Assembly: GCF_014117325.1 (NCBI RefSeq)
Contig: NZ_CP059732.1
Location: 8,789,065 to 8,853,064, forward strand
Direction of reading: 5' to 3'
From: Spirosoma foliorum
GTDB taxonomy: Bacteria; Bacteroidota; Bacteroidia; Cytophagales; Spirosomataceae
Length of the DNA stretch: 64,000 bases
The position numbers and the translations under genes were made by a program. How positions within the stretch are numbered: the stretch's first letter is position 1; each line of letters begins with the position of its first letter. The notes beneath the pieces are model-generated. The model was not told the origin of the DNA. It did no database searches and saw only the letters and a list, made by a program, of their open reading frames with translations. Below, piece by piece: positions 1 to 9,222 of this stretch.

Positions 1-2000
1 CGAATACATCGGGCATTCCGATGCATCTGCTGACCGAAGGGCGTAGTGAGGATTTTCGTCGGAATTTCTGTGGTACGCACTTCTTCAATCCTCCGCGTTA
101 TCTGCGTTTGCTCGAAATTATTCCCGGTCCTGATACCGACCCTGCCGTTGTTGATTTCCTGATGAACTACGGCGATTTATACCTGGGCAAAACGACCGTT
201 TTGTGCAAAGACACGCCCGGTTTTATTGCCAACCGACTCGGTATTCAGTCGCTGATCCAAACCATTCGTGTAGCTGAAGAATTGGGGTTATCGGTTGAGG
301 AAGTGGACAAACTTACGGGTCCCGTAGTGGGTCGCCCGAAGTCGGGAACCTTCCGGCTGTCGGACGTAGTGGGTCTGGATACGACGGTCAACGTGGCGAG
401 TAATCTTGTGAAGATGGAGCACGACGAGTCGCGCTCATCGTTTGAGTTACCTGCTTCGGTGCAGAAACTGATGGAGAACAAATGGCTTGGTGATAAAACC
501 GGCCAGGGTTATTATAAAAAGACAAAAGACGAGAAAGGCCAAACCCAGATTTTGGCACTCGACTTGAAAACCTACAAATACAAGCCTTCTGAGAAGGTCA
601 AATTTGCGACGCTCGAAAGTACAAAGGCCATTGACAACCTCAAAAAGCGCTTCCCGGTACTAATCGCAGGTAAAGATAAAGCGGGTGAGTTTTACCGAAA
701 AACATTTGCCGATGGTTTCCGCTACGCTACTTACCGCATTCCCGAAATTTCGGACGAACTCTACCGGATCGATGCGGCTATTACGGCTGGTTTTGGTTGG
801 CAGTTAGGCTTGTTCGAAACTTGGGATGCTATTGGCGTTAAGAAAGGCGTCGAACTGATCGAATTCTTTGGTCAGAAACCTGCGCAATGGGTGTACGACA
901 TGCTGGATGCAGGCTTCGATCAATTCTATAAAGTCGAAAACGGCAAACGTAAATACTACGATATTCCCACGAAAAGCTACAAGGCTATTCCAGGAACGGA
1001 AGCATTTACTATTCTGGAAAATCTCAGCAACAACATCATCTGGAAAAACGCAGGTGCCAACATCGTTGACCTCGGTGATGGTATCCTGAATGTTGAATTC
1101 CGTAGCAAAATGAACACGTTTGGGCAGGAAGTTTCCGAAGCCCTGAACAAAGGTATAGCGTTGGCGGAGAAGGACTTCCGGGGCTTGGTGGTCGGTAACG
1201 ATTCAACTGAGGCATTCTCGGCAGGGGCCAACCTGGCTATGCTGTTCATGTTTGCCGTAGAGCAGGAATTCGACGAAGTGAATCTGATGATTGCGCAGTT
1301 TCAGAAACTCATTTCCCGGTTGCGTTATTCGTCGGTTCCGGTGATTGTGGCTCCCCATACGCTGACGCTCGGTGGTGGTTGCGAAGCCGTGCTCCATGCC
1401 GATCGTGTGGTGGCTCATGCTGAAAGCTACATTGGACTGGTCGAGGTGGGTGTTGGTCTGATTCCGGCGGGTGGTGGCACGAAAGAAATGGCAGCTCGCG
1501 CATCTGATCTGTACCAAACTGGTGATCCTGAGTTGAATATCCTCCAAAATGTGTTCATGAATATTGCTACGGCGAAAGTGTCGACTTCGGCACAGGAAGC
1601 GCGTGAAATGAACTATCTCCGCTCAACCGACCAGATTGTGCTGAACCGGAGTCGTCTGCTCGCTGAAGCCAAACAAGCGGCTATTGAACTGGCCGACAAT
1701 GGTTATACACAACCCAAACCTCGTACCGACATTAAAGTGCAGGGTAAAACGGGTATTGCCCTGTTCAAAGCGGGTATTACGGCCATGCACATGGGACGCT
1801 ACATTTCGGATCATGACCGAAAAATTGCCGACAAACTTGCCTACGTTATCTGTGGTGGGGATTTAAGTAGCCCACAAAACGTATCGGAACAATACCTGCT
1901 CGATCTGGAACGGGAAGCTTTCCTATCGCTAACTGGCGAAAAGAAAACGCTGGAGCGGATTCAAAGCCTGCTAACAGGTGGTAAAGCATTGCGGAATTAA
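1..2000 (+). CDS. 3-hydroxyacyl-CoA dehydrogenase / enoyl-CoA hydratase, 5' end cut by window
   Basis: This is a fatty-acid beta-oxidation enzyme: the dehydrogenase part oxidises 3-hydroxyacyl-CoA with NAD and the hydratase part hydrates enoyl-CoA. The frame is open from base 3 and reads NTSGIPMHLLTEG, the usual strand after the Rossmann core, so the true start lies upstream and the NAD-binding N-terminus is missing. THFFNPPRYL and the following helices are the classic HCDH region. The hydratase domain sits in the C-terminal half, with GGGCE and GLVEVGVGLIPAGGG carrying the two crotonase-type glutamates. Dehydrogenase first and hydratase second is the FadN-like order, opposite to E. coli FadB. 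A terminator hairpin follows. An acetyl-CoA acyltransferase and acyl-CoA dehydrogenase would be expected upstream, outside the window. Confidence 0.9.
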   Translation, partial: NTSGIPMHLLTEGRSEDFRRNFCGTHFFNPPRYLRLLEIIPGPDTDPAVVDFLMNYGDLYLGKTTVLCKDTPGFIANRLGIQSLIQTIRVAEELGLSVEEVDKLTGPVVGRPKSGTFRLSDVVGLDTTVNVASNLVKMEHDESRSSFELPASVQKLMENKWLGDKTGQGYYKKTKDEKGQTQILALDLKTYKYKPSEKVKFATLESTKAIDNLKKRFPVLIAGKDKAGEFYRKTFADGFRYATYRIPEISDELYRIDAAITAGFGWQLGLFETWDAIGVKKGVELIEFFGQKPAQWVYDMLDAGFDQFYKVENGKRKYYDIPTKSYKAIPGTEAFTILENLSNNIIWKNAGANIVDLGDGILNVEFRSKMNTFGQEVSEALNKGIALAEKDFRGLVVGNDSTEAFSAGANLAMLFMFAVEQEFDEVNLMIAQFQKLISRLRYSSVPVIVAPHTLTLGGGCEAVLHADRVVAHAESYIGLVEVGVGLIPAGGGTKEMAARASDLYQTGDPELNILQNVFMNIATAKVSTSAQEAREMNYLRSTDQIVLNRSRLLAEAKQAAIELADNGYTQPKPRTDIKVQGKTGIALFKAGITAMHMGRYISDHDRKIADKLAYVICGGDLSSPQNVSEQYLLDLEREAFLSLTGEKKTLERIQSLLTGGKALRN

Positions 2001-2027
2001 CGGTAAGGTTAACTCATCTAATTGATG

Positions 2028-2063
2028 CCCCGAGTTTAATGTTAACTCGGGGTATTTCTTTTT
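2028..2063 (+). terminator. Rho-independent terminator after the beta-oxidation gene
   Basis: A perfect 9-bp stem (CCCCGAGTT at 2028-2036, AACTCGGGG at 2044-2052) with a 7-nt loop is followed by a T-rich tract at 2053-2063. It lies 28 bp after the stop codon and just before the convergent J-domain gene. Confidence 0.8.
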
Positions 2064-2093
2064 CATGCCGTAGCGATCATGTTTATCTATTGT

Positions 2094-3236
2094 TTACATC
2101 AAATCAAAAAACGAAAACTCATCAGGCTTCTGAATACGATACGTTTTTAGCCATTGTTTTAATGCCACTGGTTCGGTAAGGGCTTTAATGTCGGCTTTGA
2201 TTTGTTTAATGTCCCGTTTCAATTGGGCGATATCACTATTCAGACTAAACTCTAGCGCAATGGGTGTGCTAACCGCAAAGGCAGGTTTGCCTGTAAGGGC
2301 CGACAGATCATTTTGCAACGCAAAAAACTCGTCATCTAGCTCCTGTGCCTGCTGTCGTAGAATCTTGTTGTAGTACTTAAGCTGCTCTTCGGCGAGATTT
2401 TCCAGATGCGTTTGATCAATGTGTTCGAACTCAAGCTGAAGTCGGAGCAGAGCCAATAGATCGCTTTTTTCGTAAGCTTCCGTTACCCGATGCATGATTT
2501 CGGTTTTGCGCTCTTTCTCAGCCTCATCCGGTTCTCGATCGGGGTGAAAGGCCTTTACTAAATCCAGATAGAGCGTTCGAACGGCTTTGGTAATGTTCCG
2601 CTCTTCGGCCAGTTTCTTAGCCTCGCGTTCCTGCTGTTTTTCAGTTTTGGGCTTTTTTGACTTTCGTTCGCTTGCTTGTTGCCGACGTTCGGCTTCAGCG
2701 GCTTCCCGTTGTGCTAATTGCTCTTGCACATAGGCTGCCATTTTCTGAGGATCACTCACATCTGCACCGTCTTCGAACTGAATCCCGAACATACTCCCCA
2801 TCATTTCTTTCATCAAATAGGCCGTTTGTTGGTCCGATTCGACATTCGTTTGATCAAAGCCATCTGGGTCGTATTTGTCGTAAATAGGCTTTAGTTCGTC
2901 CAGACCATGTACATCAATCAACTCGAAGGCCATCTTCTGGATAAGGTCAACCAATTTTTTCTTTTCAGTTTTTGTAAACTCTTTGCGTTCGTAAGCTCGA
3001 TCGAACATACGGACCAGATCGGCCCGGAAACGACTGTATTGTTCCAGCAGCGGCCGATAGTCGGTTTGCACACGTTGCTGAATATGTTGAGCTGCTTCCC
3101 GCAAACTATGTAGACTTTGGCCCAGCGTTTCAATTTTTTTGATTAGCCGATTAAACTCTTTCTGCGATTTCGATAGAATGGCCTGTTGCTTTTTGGTGCC
3201 AATCTGAATAATATGCTTTTGTGGTTGTGTTGCCAT
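2094..3236 (-). CDS. J-domain-containing protein
   Basis: A 380-residue cytoplasmic protein. Residues 215-275 form a J-domain-like helical hairpin with the HPD signature (KAFHPDRE), which in DnaJ proteins stimulates the ATPase of DnaK/Hsp70. The rest is strongly charged and predicted coiled coil: an N-terminal helical part (about 1-110), a Glu/Arg/Lys-rich stretch (about 165-210) just before the J domain, and a C-terminal helical part. There is no Gly/Phe linker or zinc finger, so it is not DnaJ itself but a specialised co-chaperone. The start at 3236 (ATGGCAACACAACC) is the first plausible one. It is convergent with the preceding gene and monocistronic. The client or partner cannot be read from sequence. 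Confidence 0.75.
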   Translation of the reverse strand: MATQPQKHIIQIGTKKQQAILSKSQKEFNRLIKKIETLGQSLHSLREAAQHIQQRVQTDYRPLLEQYSRFRADLVRMFDRAYERKEFTKTEKKKLVDLIQKMAFELIDVHGLDELKPIYDKYDPDGFDQTNVESDQQTAYLMKEMMGSMFGIQFEDGADVSDPQKMAAYVQEQLAQREAAEAERRQQASERKSKKPKTEKQQEREAKKLAEERNITKAVRTLYLDLVKAFHPDREPDEAEKERKTEIMHRVTEAYEKSDLLALLRLQLEFEHIDQTHLENLAEEQLKYYNKILRQQAQELDDEFFALQNDLSALTGKPAFAVSTPIALEFSLNSDIAQLKRDIKQIKADIKALTEPVALKQWLKTYRIQKPDEFSFFDLM

Positions 3237-3291
3237 CGCTCAGAGAATCTCCTCGAATGAAGTTACATAATTTGCGCAAAATTAAACCCCA

Positions 3292-3480
3292 TTAACGTGA
3301 ATTATGGAGAATTTATGGATAGAATTATACTAGTTTTTTGTCATCCCGACATCAGGAGGGATCTTCGGTAAATGACCCGTTGTCGAAGATCCCTCCTGAC
3401 GTCGGGATGACAAAAAATAACATTATAAGTGATTGACAATCAGTTTGTAATTTCATGACCTACCCATTGTTCACCCCATT
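3292..3480. repeat. MITE-like palindromic repeat, copy 1
   Basis: A ~189-bp element with a second copy at 30307-30493. Its centre is a long inverted repeat: ATCCCGAC(A/G)TCAGGAGGGATCTTCG and its complement around a short asymmetric loop. Outside this, both copies share AACGTGAATTATGGA at the left end and an ACAATCAGTT-containing right flank. In this copy the right terminal repeat has decayed (GTTCACCCCATT instead of ATTCACGTT). No ORF lies inside. It could be a non-autonomous mobile element or a REP-like sequence. Confidence 0.75.
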
Positions 3481-3640
3481 GACAACTTGCCAAGTTGCCT
3501 GACTTAGGAAAAACTATTTAGCCGAAGAGAACACAGAGTTTTTGTTTTTACTTCTCCGTACCTCTGGCTTAAAAAAAATAGTAATTAGTTGCTTTAATTA
3601 ACCAGTCAACGCCACTGAATGTAGCATAATTGACATTGTT
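3481..3640. other. Gene-free stretch with a decayed hairpin
   Basis: Remainder of the 404-bp gap 3237-3640. It holds a short palindrome (CAACTTG/CAAGTTG near 3483-3497) and an imperfect inverted repeat between AGCCGAAGAG (about 3521) and CCTCTGGCT (about 3560) around an A/T-rich centre. No TAnnTTTG box was seen before the methyltransferase gene. Confidence 0.4.
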
Positions 3641-4183
3641 ATGACGGCAGAACAGGCTTCGAGCCTATTACAGAATACGTATATTAAGACCGGGCGCAGT
3701 ATGGTATGGGCCGATTTGGGCGCAGGAAGCGGTACGTTTACCCTGGCGTTGGCGGGTTTACTACCGCCCGGCAGCACTATTTATGCAATTGATACCAATA
3801 AAGCTGCGCTTAAGGCCATCCCGGCATTTCATAATCAGGTGAAGCTAGAAACGTATGCCATGGATTTCACTCGCGAGGAACTTCCACTCCCCAAACTAGA
3901 TGGATTCCTGATGGCGAACGCCCTGCATTACGTGTCGGACCAGGTTGCCTTTCTGGAAAAAATGAATAAGTACCTCGGAGATCTAAGCTATTTTCTGGCT
4001 GTAGAATACGATACCGATCAACCAATTCCGACCTGGGTGCCCTATCCGGTAAGCTATCATGCATTAACTAATTTGGTTAAACGTACTGGCTATCAGACGC
4101 TCCATAAGTTGGGAGAGCAGACATCTATTTATGGCAGGGCTAAGCTATACAGTGCGTTAGCTGTTCGTGGGCAGGGTCATTAG
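3641..4183 (+). CDS. class I SAM-dependent methyltransferase
   Basis: A 180-residue, single-domain Rossmann methyltransferase. Motif I (WADLGAGSGTFTLALAG, about residues 24-40) binds SAM. The acidic end of strand 2 (IYAIDTN) and motif IV-like LDGFLMANALHYV follow in the expected order, so the fold is complete although short. The substrate is not evident; the closest general type is the UbiE/COQ5-like Methyltransf_11/25 group. It stands alone between the MITE-containing gap and the sigma factor gene. Its own promoter is not clear. Confidence 0.75.
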   Translation: MTAEQASSLLQNTYIKTGRSMVWADLGAGSGTFTLALAGLLPPGSTIYAIDTNKAALKAIPAFHNQVKLETYAMDFTREELPLPKLDGFLMANALHYVSDQVAFLEKMNKYLGDLSYFLAVEYDTDQPIPTWVPYPVSYHALTNLVKRTGYQTLHKLGEQTSIYGRAKLYSALAVRGQGH

Positions 4184-4378
4184 TATTGTGTTTTTTGAGG
4201 GGCCTTCTTTATATCTGATAAGCTTTATGGGGTGTATACTATGATTATTTTTAGAGGGTGTGAAAATTTTATACCTTTTAATATATTTTCAGTACCTTAA
4301 ATGGATCATTAAGGACCCATCCTAGTGTATTTTTAGTTAGAATACCTGACCCAGGGAGTAAATCTTAACTACATAACT

Positions 4379-4930
4379 ATGACTGATTCAATGAGCGATG
4401 AGGAGATGATCCGTCAGTACCTAACCAGTCAGCCAAATCACTGTTTCGAGACGCTTTATAATCGTTACGTCAACAAAGTCTATCGTCGCTGTTTATCTAT
4501 GACGAAAGACCCGTCAAAAGCGGAAGATTTTACCCACGATATTTTCCTGAAGGTATTTAACCGATTAGAGGCTTTTCAGGAGCGATCAAGTTTTTCTACC
4601 TGGTTGTACGCCATTTCCTATAACTACTGTTCCGATCAGCTTCGTATAGCCAAGCGATCTAATTTTATCACCACTGAGGAGGAACTCAATCAGAATATTC
4701 CCGAATCCGAAGAGGGGCAGGTGCACGAAGAAACGGTGCAATTGATCAATCGGGTTTTAGCACAACTGTCGCATAAAGAACGGTCTCTGTTGCGTCTTAA
4801 ATATGAAGACGAGTTAAGTATCAACGAAATAGCTGAACTATACGAGCTTAATCCAAGCACGGTTAAGATGCGGCTCAAACGAAGTCGCGATAAAATACAA
4901 CGGCTGTACGCGCAGTTGTACCATAGCTAA
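4379..4930 (+). CDS. ECF-type RNA polymerase sigma factor
   Basis: A 183-residue sigma-70 family protein with only regions 2 and 4, the extracytoplasmic-function layout. Region 2 covers about residues 22-95 (ETLYNRYVNKVYRRCLSM, then the core-binding stretch AEDFTHDIFLKVF). Region 4 is a C-terminal helix-turn-helix (LSINEIAELYELNPSTVKMR) that would contact the -35 element. The ATG at 4379 is preferred because the protein then begins directly with a family-typical N-terminus. No anti-sigma factor is adjacent: the next gene is on the other strand and metabolic, so regulation of this sigma factor is not visible here. Confidence 0.88.
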   Translation: MTDSMSDEEMIRQYLTSQPNHCFETLYNRYVNKVYRRCLSMTKDPSKAEDFTHDIFLKVFNRLEAFQERSSFSTWLYAISYNYCSDQLRIAKRSNFITTEEELNQNIPESEEGQVHEETVQLINRVLAQLSHKERSLLRLKYEDELSINEIAELYELNPSTVKMRLKRSRDKIQRLYAQLYHS

Positions 4931-4959
4931 CCCTTGGGCTCTTTTCCCAATTCGCAGCT

Positions 4960-6957
4960 TTACTTCACAAACTCCGCAAATTGGCGTAAGGAGGCCGGAT
5001 TTCGGAGCGTGTCTTTGTTCGTCGCCAGCAATATATCCATTCCTGATAGAATTTTGCGTACCGATGTTTCGAGTTTCTTACCACTAATTGTGTAAGGTAC
5101 TTCCGAAATCGAGTATACGGCATCAGGTACATGATGCACGCTGAGTTGCGTCTGAAGCGCCAGTTTGATGCGCTTAATCAGCTCGTTCGTAAGTGGAAAG
5201 CCATTCTTCATAACAACAAACAAGGGCATGAAATAGCCCTTCCCTGGCTGATCAAGGCCTACTATTAAACTATCCGCAATTTCGGCAAAGCGTTCGACGG
5301 CATTATAAATCTCACTCGTTCCGATGCGTACACCCTGGCGTTCGAGGGTGGCATCGGCGTGGCCATGAATAAGTACACCATTTCGTTCGGTAATTTGAAT
5401 GTAATCACCAGCCCAAAAATTGCCGGGATATTCCTCAAAATAACTCGTTCGGTATCGGCTGTTTGCCGGATCGTTCCAGAGGTAAAGGGGCATGGAAGGC
5501 ATCGGTTCCATAACAACCATCTCGCCTAACTTGCCCCGAACGGGCTTGGCCTGCTCATCAACTGCTTCGACTTTACTACCCAGCCAACGGCACTGAATTT
5601 CACCTTCATACACAGGTAGAAGGGGATTACCGCCTACAAAACTGCTACAGATGTCGGTGGTCTCACTAAGCGCTGTTAACCAGATTGTTGGCTTCACCGA
5701 TTCGTAAATCCATCGAAAACCTTCGGGTGGTAAAATCGATCCGGTTGAGCTAATTGTTCGTAGGTAGGTGAGTTTGCTTGTATTGATGGGGGTTAAGTCA
5801 GCTCGCTGGCAAGCCATGTAGTAGATCGCTTCGTTGCCAAAGTGATTAATCCGTGCCTCTTCGGCCAGTTGCCAGAGTACGTTCAGAGTAGGATAACTAG
5901 CCACGCCATCGTAAAGCACAAGGGTAGCCCCCGTTAACATAGAACCTATAGCAAAATTCCACATCATCGAGCCTGGATTGGTGTGCCAGAAATAACGATC
6001 GCCCACGCGTACGTCCTGGTGCAATCCCAGGGCTTTCAAGTGCTCGAGCAGGCAACCGCCTACACTCTGTGTAATCGCTTTCGGTTTGCCCGTAGTGCCG
6101 GATGTGTACAAGATCCAGAGTGGATGATCAAATGGGACCGGCTCAAAAACGAACTCATCGGGCGTTTCGATGGCCAGAACCTCATGCCAGAGGATAACGT
6201 TGGTAGCAGTTCTGCCAGTAAACTTACTGGTATTGTCCAGATAAGGTATCCAGATCAGGGTTTTCAGCGTTGGCAAACGACGGCACAATTCGCTAATCGT
6301 GTCCGTGTTATCAATCAACTCGCCATGATGACTGTAACCATCGACAACAAGCAGCGCTTTGGGCGACAGTTCCTGGAAACGGTCTAGAACACTGGCCGCA
6401 CTAAAATCGGGCGAGCAACTTGACCAGACCGCACCGATACTGGTTGTCGCCAGAAACGCAACGATTGCTTCGGGAATGTTCGGTAGCATGGCTACGACTC
6501 GATCGCCGACGCCGACGCCCTGTTGCCGAAGATGGGTTGCTACGGCTACTACCTGATGTTCCAGACTCTCCCAGGATACGGTTGTCAGTGAATGTCGTTC
6601 GGAAGCAAAGAGCAGAGCAGGCGTTCGTTCGCCACGGGTTTGGGTGGGTTTATGCCTGAAAATGTGTTCGGCGTAATTGAGCGTAGCGCCAGTAAACCAT
6701 TCGGTACCGATCATATCGACCCGATTGGGCCTAAAAACGACCTGATGATAAGGGGTGTGGCTTTGTACATCGAAAAATTGCCAGATACTTTCCCAAAAAT
6801 CTTCCAGATCCGTTACCGACCAATCCCAGAGGTCGTCATAATCGCGGAAATACAATCCTTTTTTTATAAAAAGCCAGTCCATATACCGCTTCATGAGCGA
6901 CTGACTAGTTGTACGGCGGTCGGGCGTATAGAGTGGCGATAGCGTTGGGTGGGGCAT
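4960..6957 (-). CDS. acetoacetate-CoA ligase (acetoacetyl-CoA synthetase)
   Basis: A 665-residue AMP-forming ligase that converts acetoacetate, ATP and CoA to acetoacetyl-CoA. It starts with the ACAS-type N-terminal domain (MKRYMDWLFIKKGL, DLWDWSVTDLEDFW). The adenylation core has the P-loop-like YTSGTTGKPKA near residue 292, and the acetoacetyl-CoA synthetase-specific WHTNPGSMMWNF follows. The C-terminal lid domain ends with the A10 lysine region (YTISGKKLE). Length matches the family (about 650). Convergent with the sigma factor gene; its upstream gap carries a short inverted repeat. It may feed ketone bodies into acetyl-CoA or polyester metabolism. Confidence 0.9.
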   Translation of the reverse strand: MPHPTLSPLYTPDRRTTSQSLMKRYMDWLFIKKGLYFRDYDDLWDWSVTDLEDFWESIWQFFDVQSHTPYHQVVFRPNRVDMIGTEWFTGATLNYAEHIFRHKPTQTRGERTPALLFASERHSLTTVSWESLEHQVVAVATHLRQQGVGVGDRVVAMLPNIPEAIVAFLATTSIGAVWSSCSPDFSAASVLDRFQELSPKALLVVDGYSHHGELIDNTDTISELCRRLPTLKTLIWIPYLDNTSKFTGRTATNVILWHEVLAIETPDEFVFEPVPFDHPLWILYTSGTTGKPKAITQSVGGCLLEHLKALGLHQDVRVGDRYFWHTNPGSMMWNFAIGSMLTGATLVLYDGVASYPTLNVLWQLAEEARINHFGNEAIYYMACQRADLTPINTSKLTYLRTISSTGSILPPEGFRWIYESVKPTIWLTALSETTDICSSFVGGNPLLPVYEGEIQCRWLGSKVEAVDEQAKPVRGKLGEMVVMEPMPSMPLYLWNDPANSRYRTSYFEEYPGNFWAGDYIQITERNGVLIHGHADATLERQGVRIGTSEIYNAVERFAEIADSLIVGLDQPGKGYFMPLFVVMKNGFPLTNELIKRIKLALQTQLSVHHVPDAVYSISEVPYTISGKKLETSVRKILSGMDILLATNKDTLRNPASLRQFAEFVK

Positions 6958-6975
6958 GAAGGAAAAGTCAGGAGT

Positions 6976-7037
6976 CGTTAGTCAATAGTTGAGCGTAAAC
7001 GATTGGCTTATCGTCGACAATTGACTAACGATTGACT
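6976..7037. repeat. intergenic inverted repeat
   Basis: CGTTAGTCAAT at 6976-6986 is repeated in inverse at 7020-7030 (ATTGACTAACG), followed by a further ATTGACT. It lies between two divergent genes and belongs to the class of gap-filling inverted repeats seen through the window. Confidence 0.6.
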
Positions 7038-7090
7038 ACCATCTTGGATTGTTTTTGAAAGAAAAAGCGTTTAGGAAAAACGAGGTATAG

Positions 7091-7119
7091 TTGGGTTGTC
7101 TTGAAAAGCCCTACCTTTG
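7091..7119 (+). promoter_or_regulatory. Bacteroidota-type promoter for the RluB-like gene
   Basis: TACCTTTG at 7112-7119 matches the Bacteroidota -7 consensus TAnnTTTG exactly. TTGG at 7091-7094, 17 bp upstream, fits the -33 element. Transcription would start near 7126 and give a leader of about 80 nt before the ATG at 7205. This promoter also argues against a start codon at 7091. Confidence 0.7.
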
Positions 7120-7204
7120 TGGCCCGTTTTGCACTTTCCTCAATAAGAATGCTGACAATCAGCACTATTTATACATACAAACAAGTGATTTACTGTATTT
7201 TTCC

Positions 7205-9127
7205 ATGAATCAGGATTCAGATCAGAACGAACCGCGCCGTGACGGTGAGCCACGTTCTTTTAGCCGTCGGGATGACGGTCGTACCCGCAACGGCGAAGGC
7301 GCCGGACAACCACGTTTTAACCGTAGCCGCAATGACGATTCGGCTCGACCACAGGATAACAAATTCGAACGCCGGGGAGGCCGCGACGAGCGCCCAACCG
7401 GATCAGCACGCTTCAATAAAGACTCAAACGATCGCCGGAGCCGCGATGAGCGCTCATCCGATTCGCCCCGTTTTAGCCGGGATAACGACTCCCGGAGTGG
7501 CGACTCCCGGAGCGGAGGCTTCCGTTCCAACGACCGCCCAACCGGCGACCGTCGACGGGAGAATGGTAGCGAAGGATCAAGACCCGCGCGTTTTGACCGG
7601 AATACAAACGAACGCCCTAGCTTCAATAGAGACAGTAATTCACGCGATACAAACCGTTCTGAAAGGGGGCCTCGCCCTGATCGGGATCGGAACGATCGAA
7701 GTGATAATCGATTCAGCCGGGATGAGCGCCCAGCCAGAACTCCCCGTATTGATAATGACCGTCCCCGGCCAGATCGGTTCAGCAATGGGGATGGAGACGA
7801 TCGTAAACCGCGCTACAGCCGGGATAATGATAGCGATTCTCGCCGGAATCGGGATGATCGCCCAACCGGATCTCCTCGCTTTGAACGTTCGAACAATGAT
7901 CGTCTTGATCGTGACCGTTCTGCTCGGGATAACGACCGTCCAACTGGCTCGCCCCGATTTAATCGGGAAGGTGGCCCACGGGATACTGATCGGAAAAGTC
8001 GGTCTTCTGAGGGTGATTCGCGCCGGACTCGCATTGACCGGTCTGATAAACCATCTCGCTTCTCGCGCGATGGACAGTCCTCTAAACCAACCTTCAAACG
8101 GGTAGGTGGTTTCAGTCGGGAAGCCGATGCACGAAACCGCTTTGGCAATGATGATCAGCGAGGTGGTGATCGGTCAACGGGCGATTCTCGTTTTTCTGGA
8201 CAACAACGCAAAGATTCTGGCGATCGGCGGACGGGTAACTTTACCAAAGCCCCCAATTATAACCTAGAACTAGCTCGTGAAAATGCAGCGTCACGCAAAG
8301 ACCGTGGTAACACGGAAGAGCGCCGTATCGACCGGAAGAGTGGAGGAGGAAAGGTAAGACGTACGCAAGACCAAACCGACGGATCACACAGCGAAGGATT
8401 GCGCAACGACGGTCCAGTGCAAACCCGTTTGAACCGCTACATTGCTAACTCTGGTGTTTGTTCGCGCCGGGAAGCCGATGAACTCATTGCAAAGGGCGAA
8501 ATTTCGGTAAATGGTAAAGTCGTTACCGAAATGGGCTACAAAGTGAAAGAGGGCGATACGGTTAAATTTGGCAACAAAGTCCTGAATCCAGAGCGCTTCG
8601 TCTACGTTTTGCTGAATAAGCCAAAGGATTATATCACTACGACCGAAGACCCAAACGAGCGCAAAACGGTTATGGAACTCGTGGCCGATGCGGGCAGCTT
8701 CCGTATGTATCCAGTAGGTCGGTTAGACCGGAACACGACGGGACTATTGTTGATGACCAACGATGGCGAACTAGCCGATAAGCTAACGCACCCATCGTAT
8801 AATGTTCGTAAAATCTATCAGGTTGAGCTGGATAAGCCAATCACCGATGAGCATTTTGAGGCTATCAAAAAAGGATTCGATCTGGAAGATGGCCCGATCA
8901 AGCCAGACGCACTCAGTATTGTAACACCGGATGCCTATGTGGTCGGCATTGAAATTCACTCAGGTCGTAACCGGATTGTACGTCGGATTTTTGAAAACTT
9001 CGGTTACGAAGTGACCAAACTTGATCGTACTACTTACGCTGGCCTGACCAAGAGAGAGTTACCCCGCGGCAAATGGCGCTTCCTCGATCCTAAAGAGGTG
9101 GTTAAGTTGAAGTACTTTAATTCGTAA
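7205..9127 (+). CDS. RluB-family pseudouridine synthase with long disordered Arg-rich N-terminal region
   Basis: A 640-residue protein that would convert a uridine of 23S rRNA to pseudouridine. The C-terminal ~250 residues are an ordinary RluB/RsuA-type enzyme: an S4 RNA-binding domain (RLNRYIANSGVCSRREADE) and then the catalytic domain with the aspartate in GRLDRNTTGLLLMTNDGE. The first ~390 residues are low-complexity, dominated by Arg, Asp, Ser, Asn and Gly, with recurring RPTGSPRF, SRDND and DRR units, and are almost certainly disordered and RNA-interacting. The ATG at 7205 is chosen because the upstream extension overlaps the promoter. Both other strands show long spurious frames here because of the biased composition. 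Confidence 0.88.
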   Translation: MNQDSDQNEPRRDGEPRSFSRRDDGRTRNGEGAGQPRFNRSRNDDSARPQDNKFERRGGRDERPTGSARFNKDSNDRRSRDERSSDSPRFSRDNDSRSGDSRSGGFRSNDRPTGDRRRENGSEGSRPARFDRNTNERPSFNRDSNSRDTNRSERGPRPDRDRNDRSDNRFSRDERPARTPRIDNDRPRPDRFSNGDGDDRKPRYSRDNDSDSRRNRDDRPTGSPRFERSNNDRLDRDRSARDNDRPTGSPRFNREGGPRDTDRKSRSSEGDSRRTRIDRSDKPSRFSRDGQSSKPTFKRVGGFSREADARNRFGNDDQRGGDRSTGDSRFSGQQRKDSGDRRTGNFTKAPNYNLELARENAASRKDRGNTEERRIDRKSGGGKVRRTQDQTDGSHSEGLRNDGPVQTRLNRYIANSGVCSRREADELIAKGEISVNGKVVTEMGYKVKEGDTVKFGNKVLNPERFVYVLLNKPKDYITTTEDPNERKTVMELVADAGSFRMYPVGRLDRNTTGLLLMTNDGELADKLTHPSYNVRKIYQVELDKPITDEHFEAIKKGFDLEDGPIKPDALSIVTPDAYVVGIEIHSGRNRIVRRIFENFGYEVTKLDRTTYAGLTKRELPRGKWRFLDPKEVVKLKYFNS

Positions 9128-9131
9128 TGAT

Positions 9132-9214
9132 TGAGTGAATGATAGAATGATTGAGTGAATGAATAATATGCGCCGGATGGTATTCATTCACTCAATCATT
9201 CTATCATTCACTCA
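9132..9214. repeat. 34-bp perfect inverted repeat filling the gap
   Basis: Arms at 9132-9165 and 9181-9214 are perfect complements over 34 bp with a 15-nt loop. Each arm is itself a near-tandem of the word TGATTGAGTGAATGA. It starts 5 bp after the RluB-like stop codon and ends 8 bp before the deoC start. Confidence 0.9.
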
Positions 9215-9222
9215 TTAATTTT

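Noticed and set aside
7091..7205. TTG start at 7091 for the RluB-like gene
   Set aside because: The TTG is the likely -33 element and the -7 box lies inside the extension; the ATG at 7205 begins the low-complexity protein.
7222..8148. Long open frames on both strands over the first half of the RluB-like gene
   Set aside because: They come from the Arg/Ser/Asp-biased codon composition of the disordered region; no domain or signal is encoded and the real frame has a promoter and a C-terminal enzyme.
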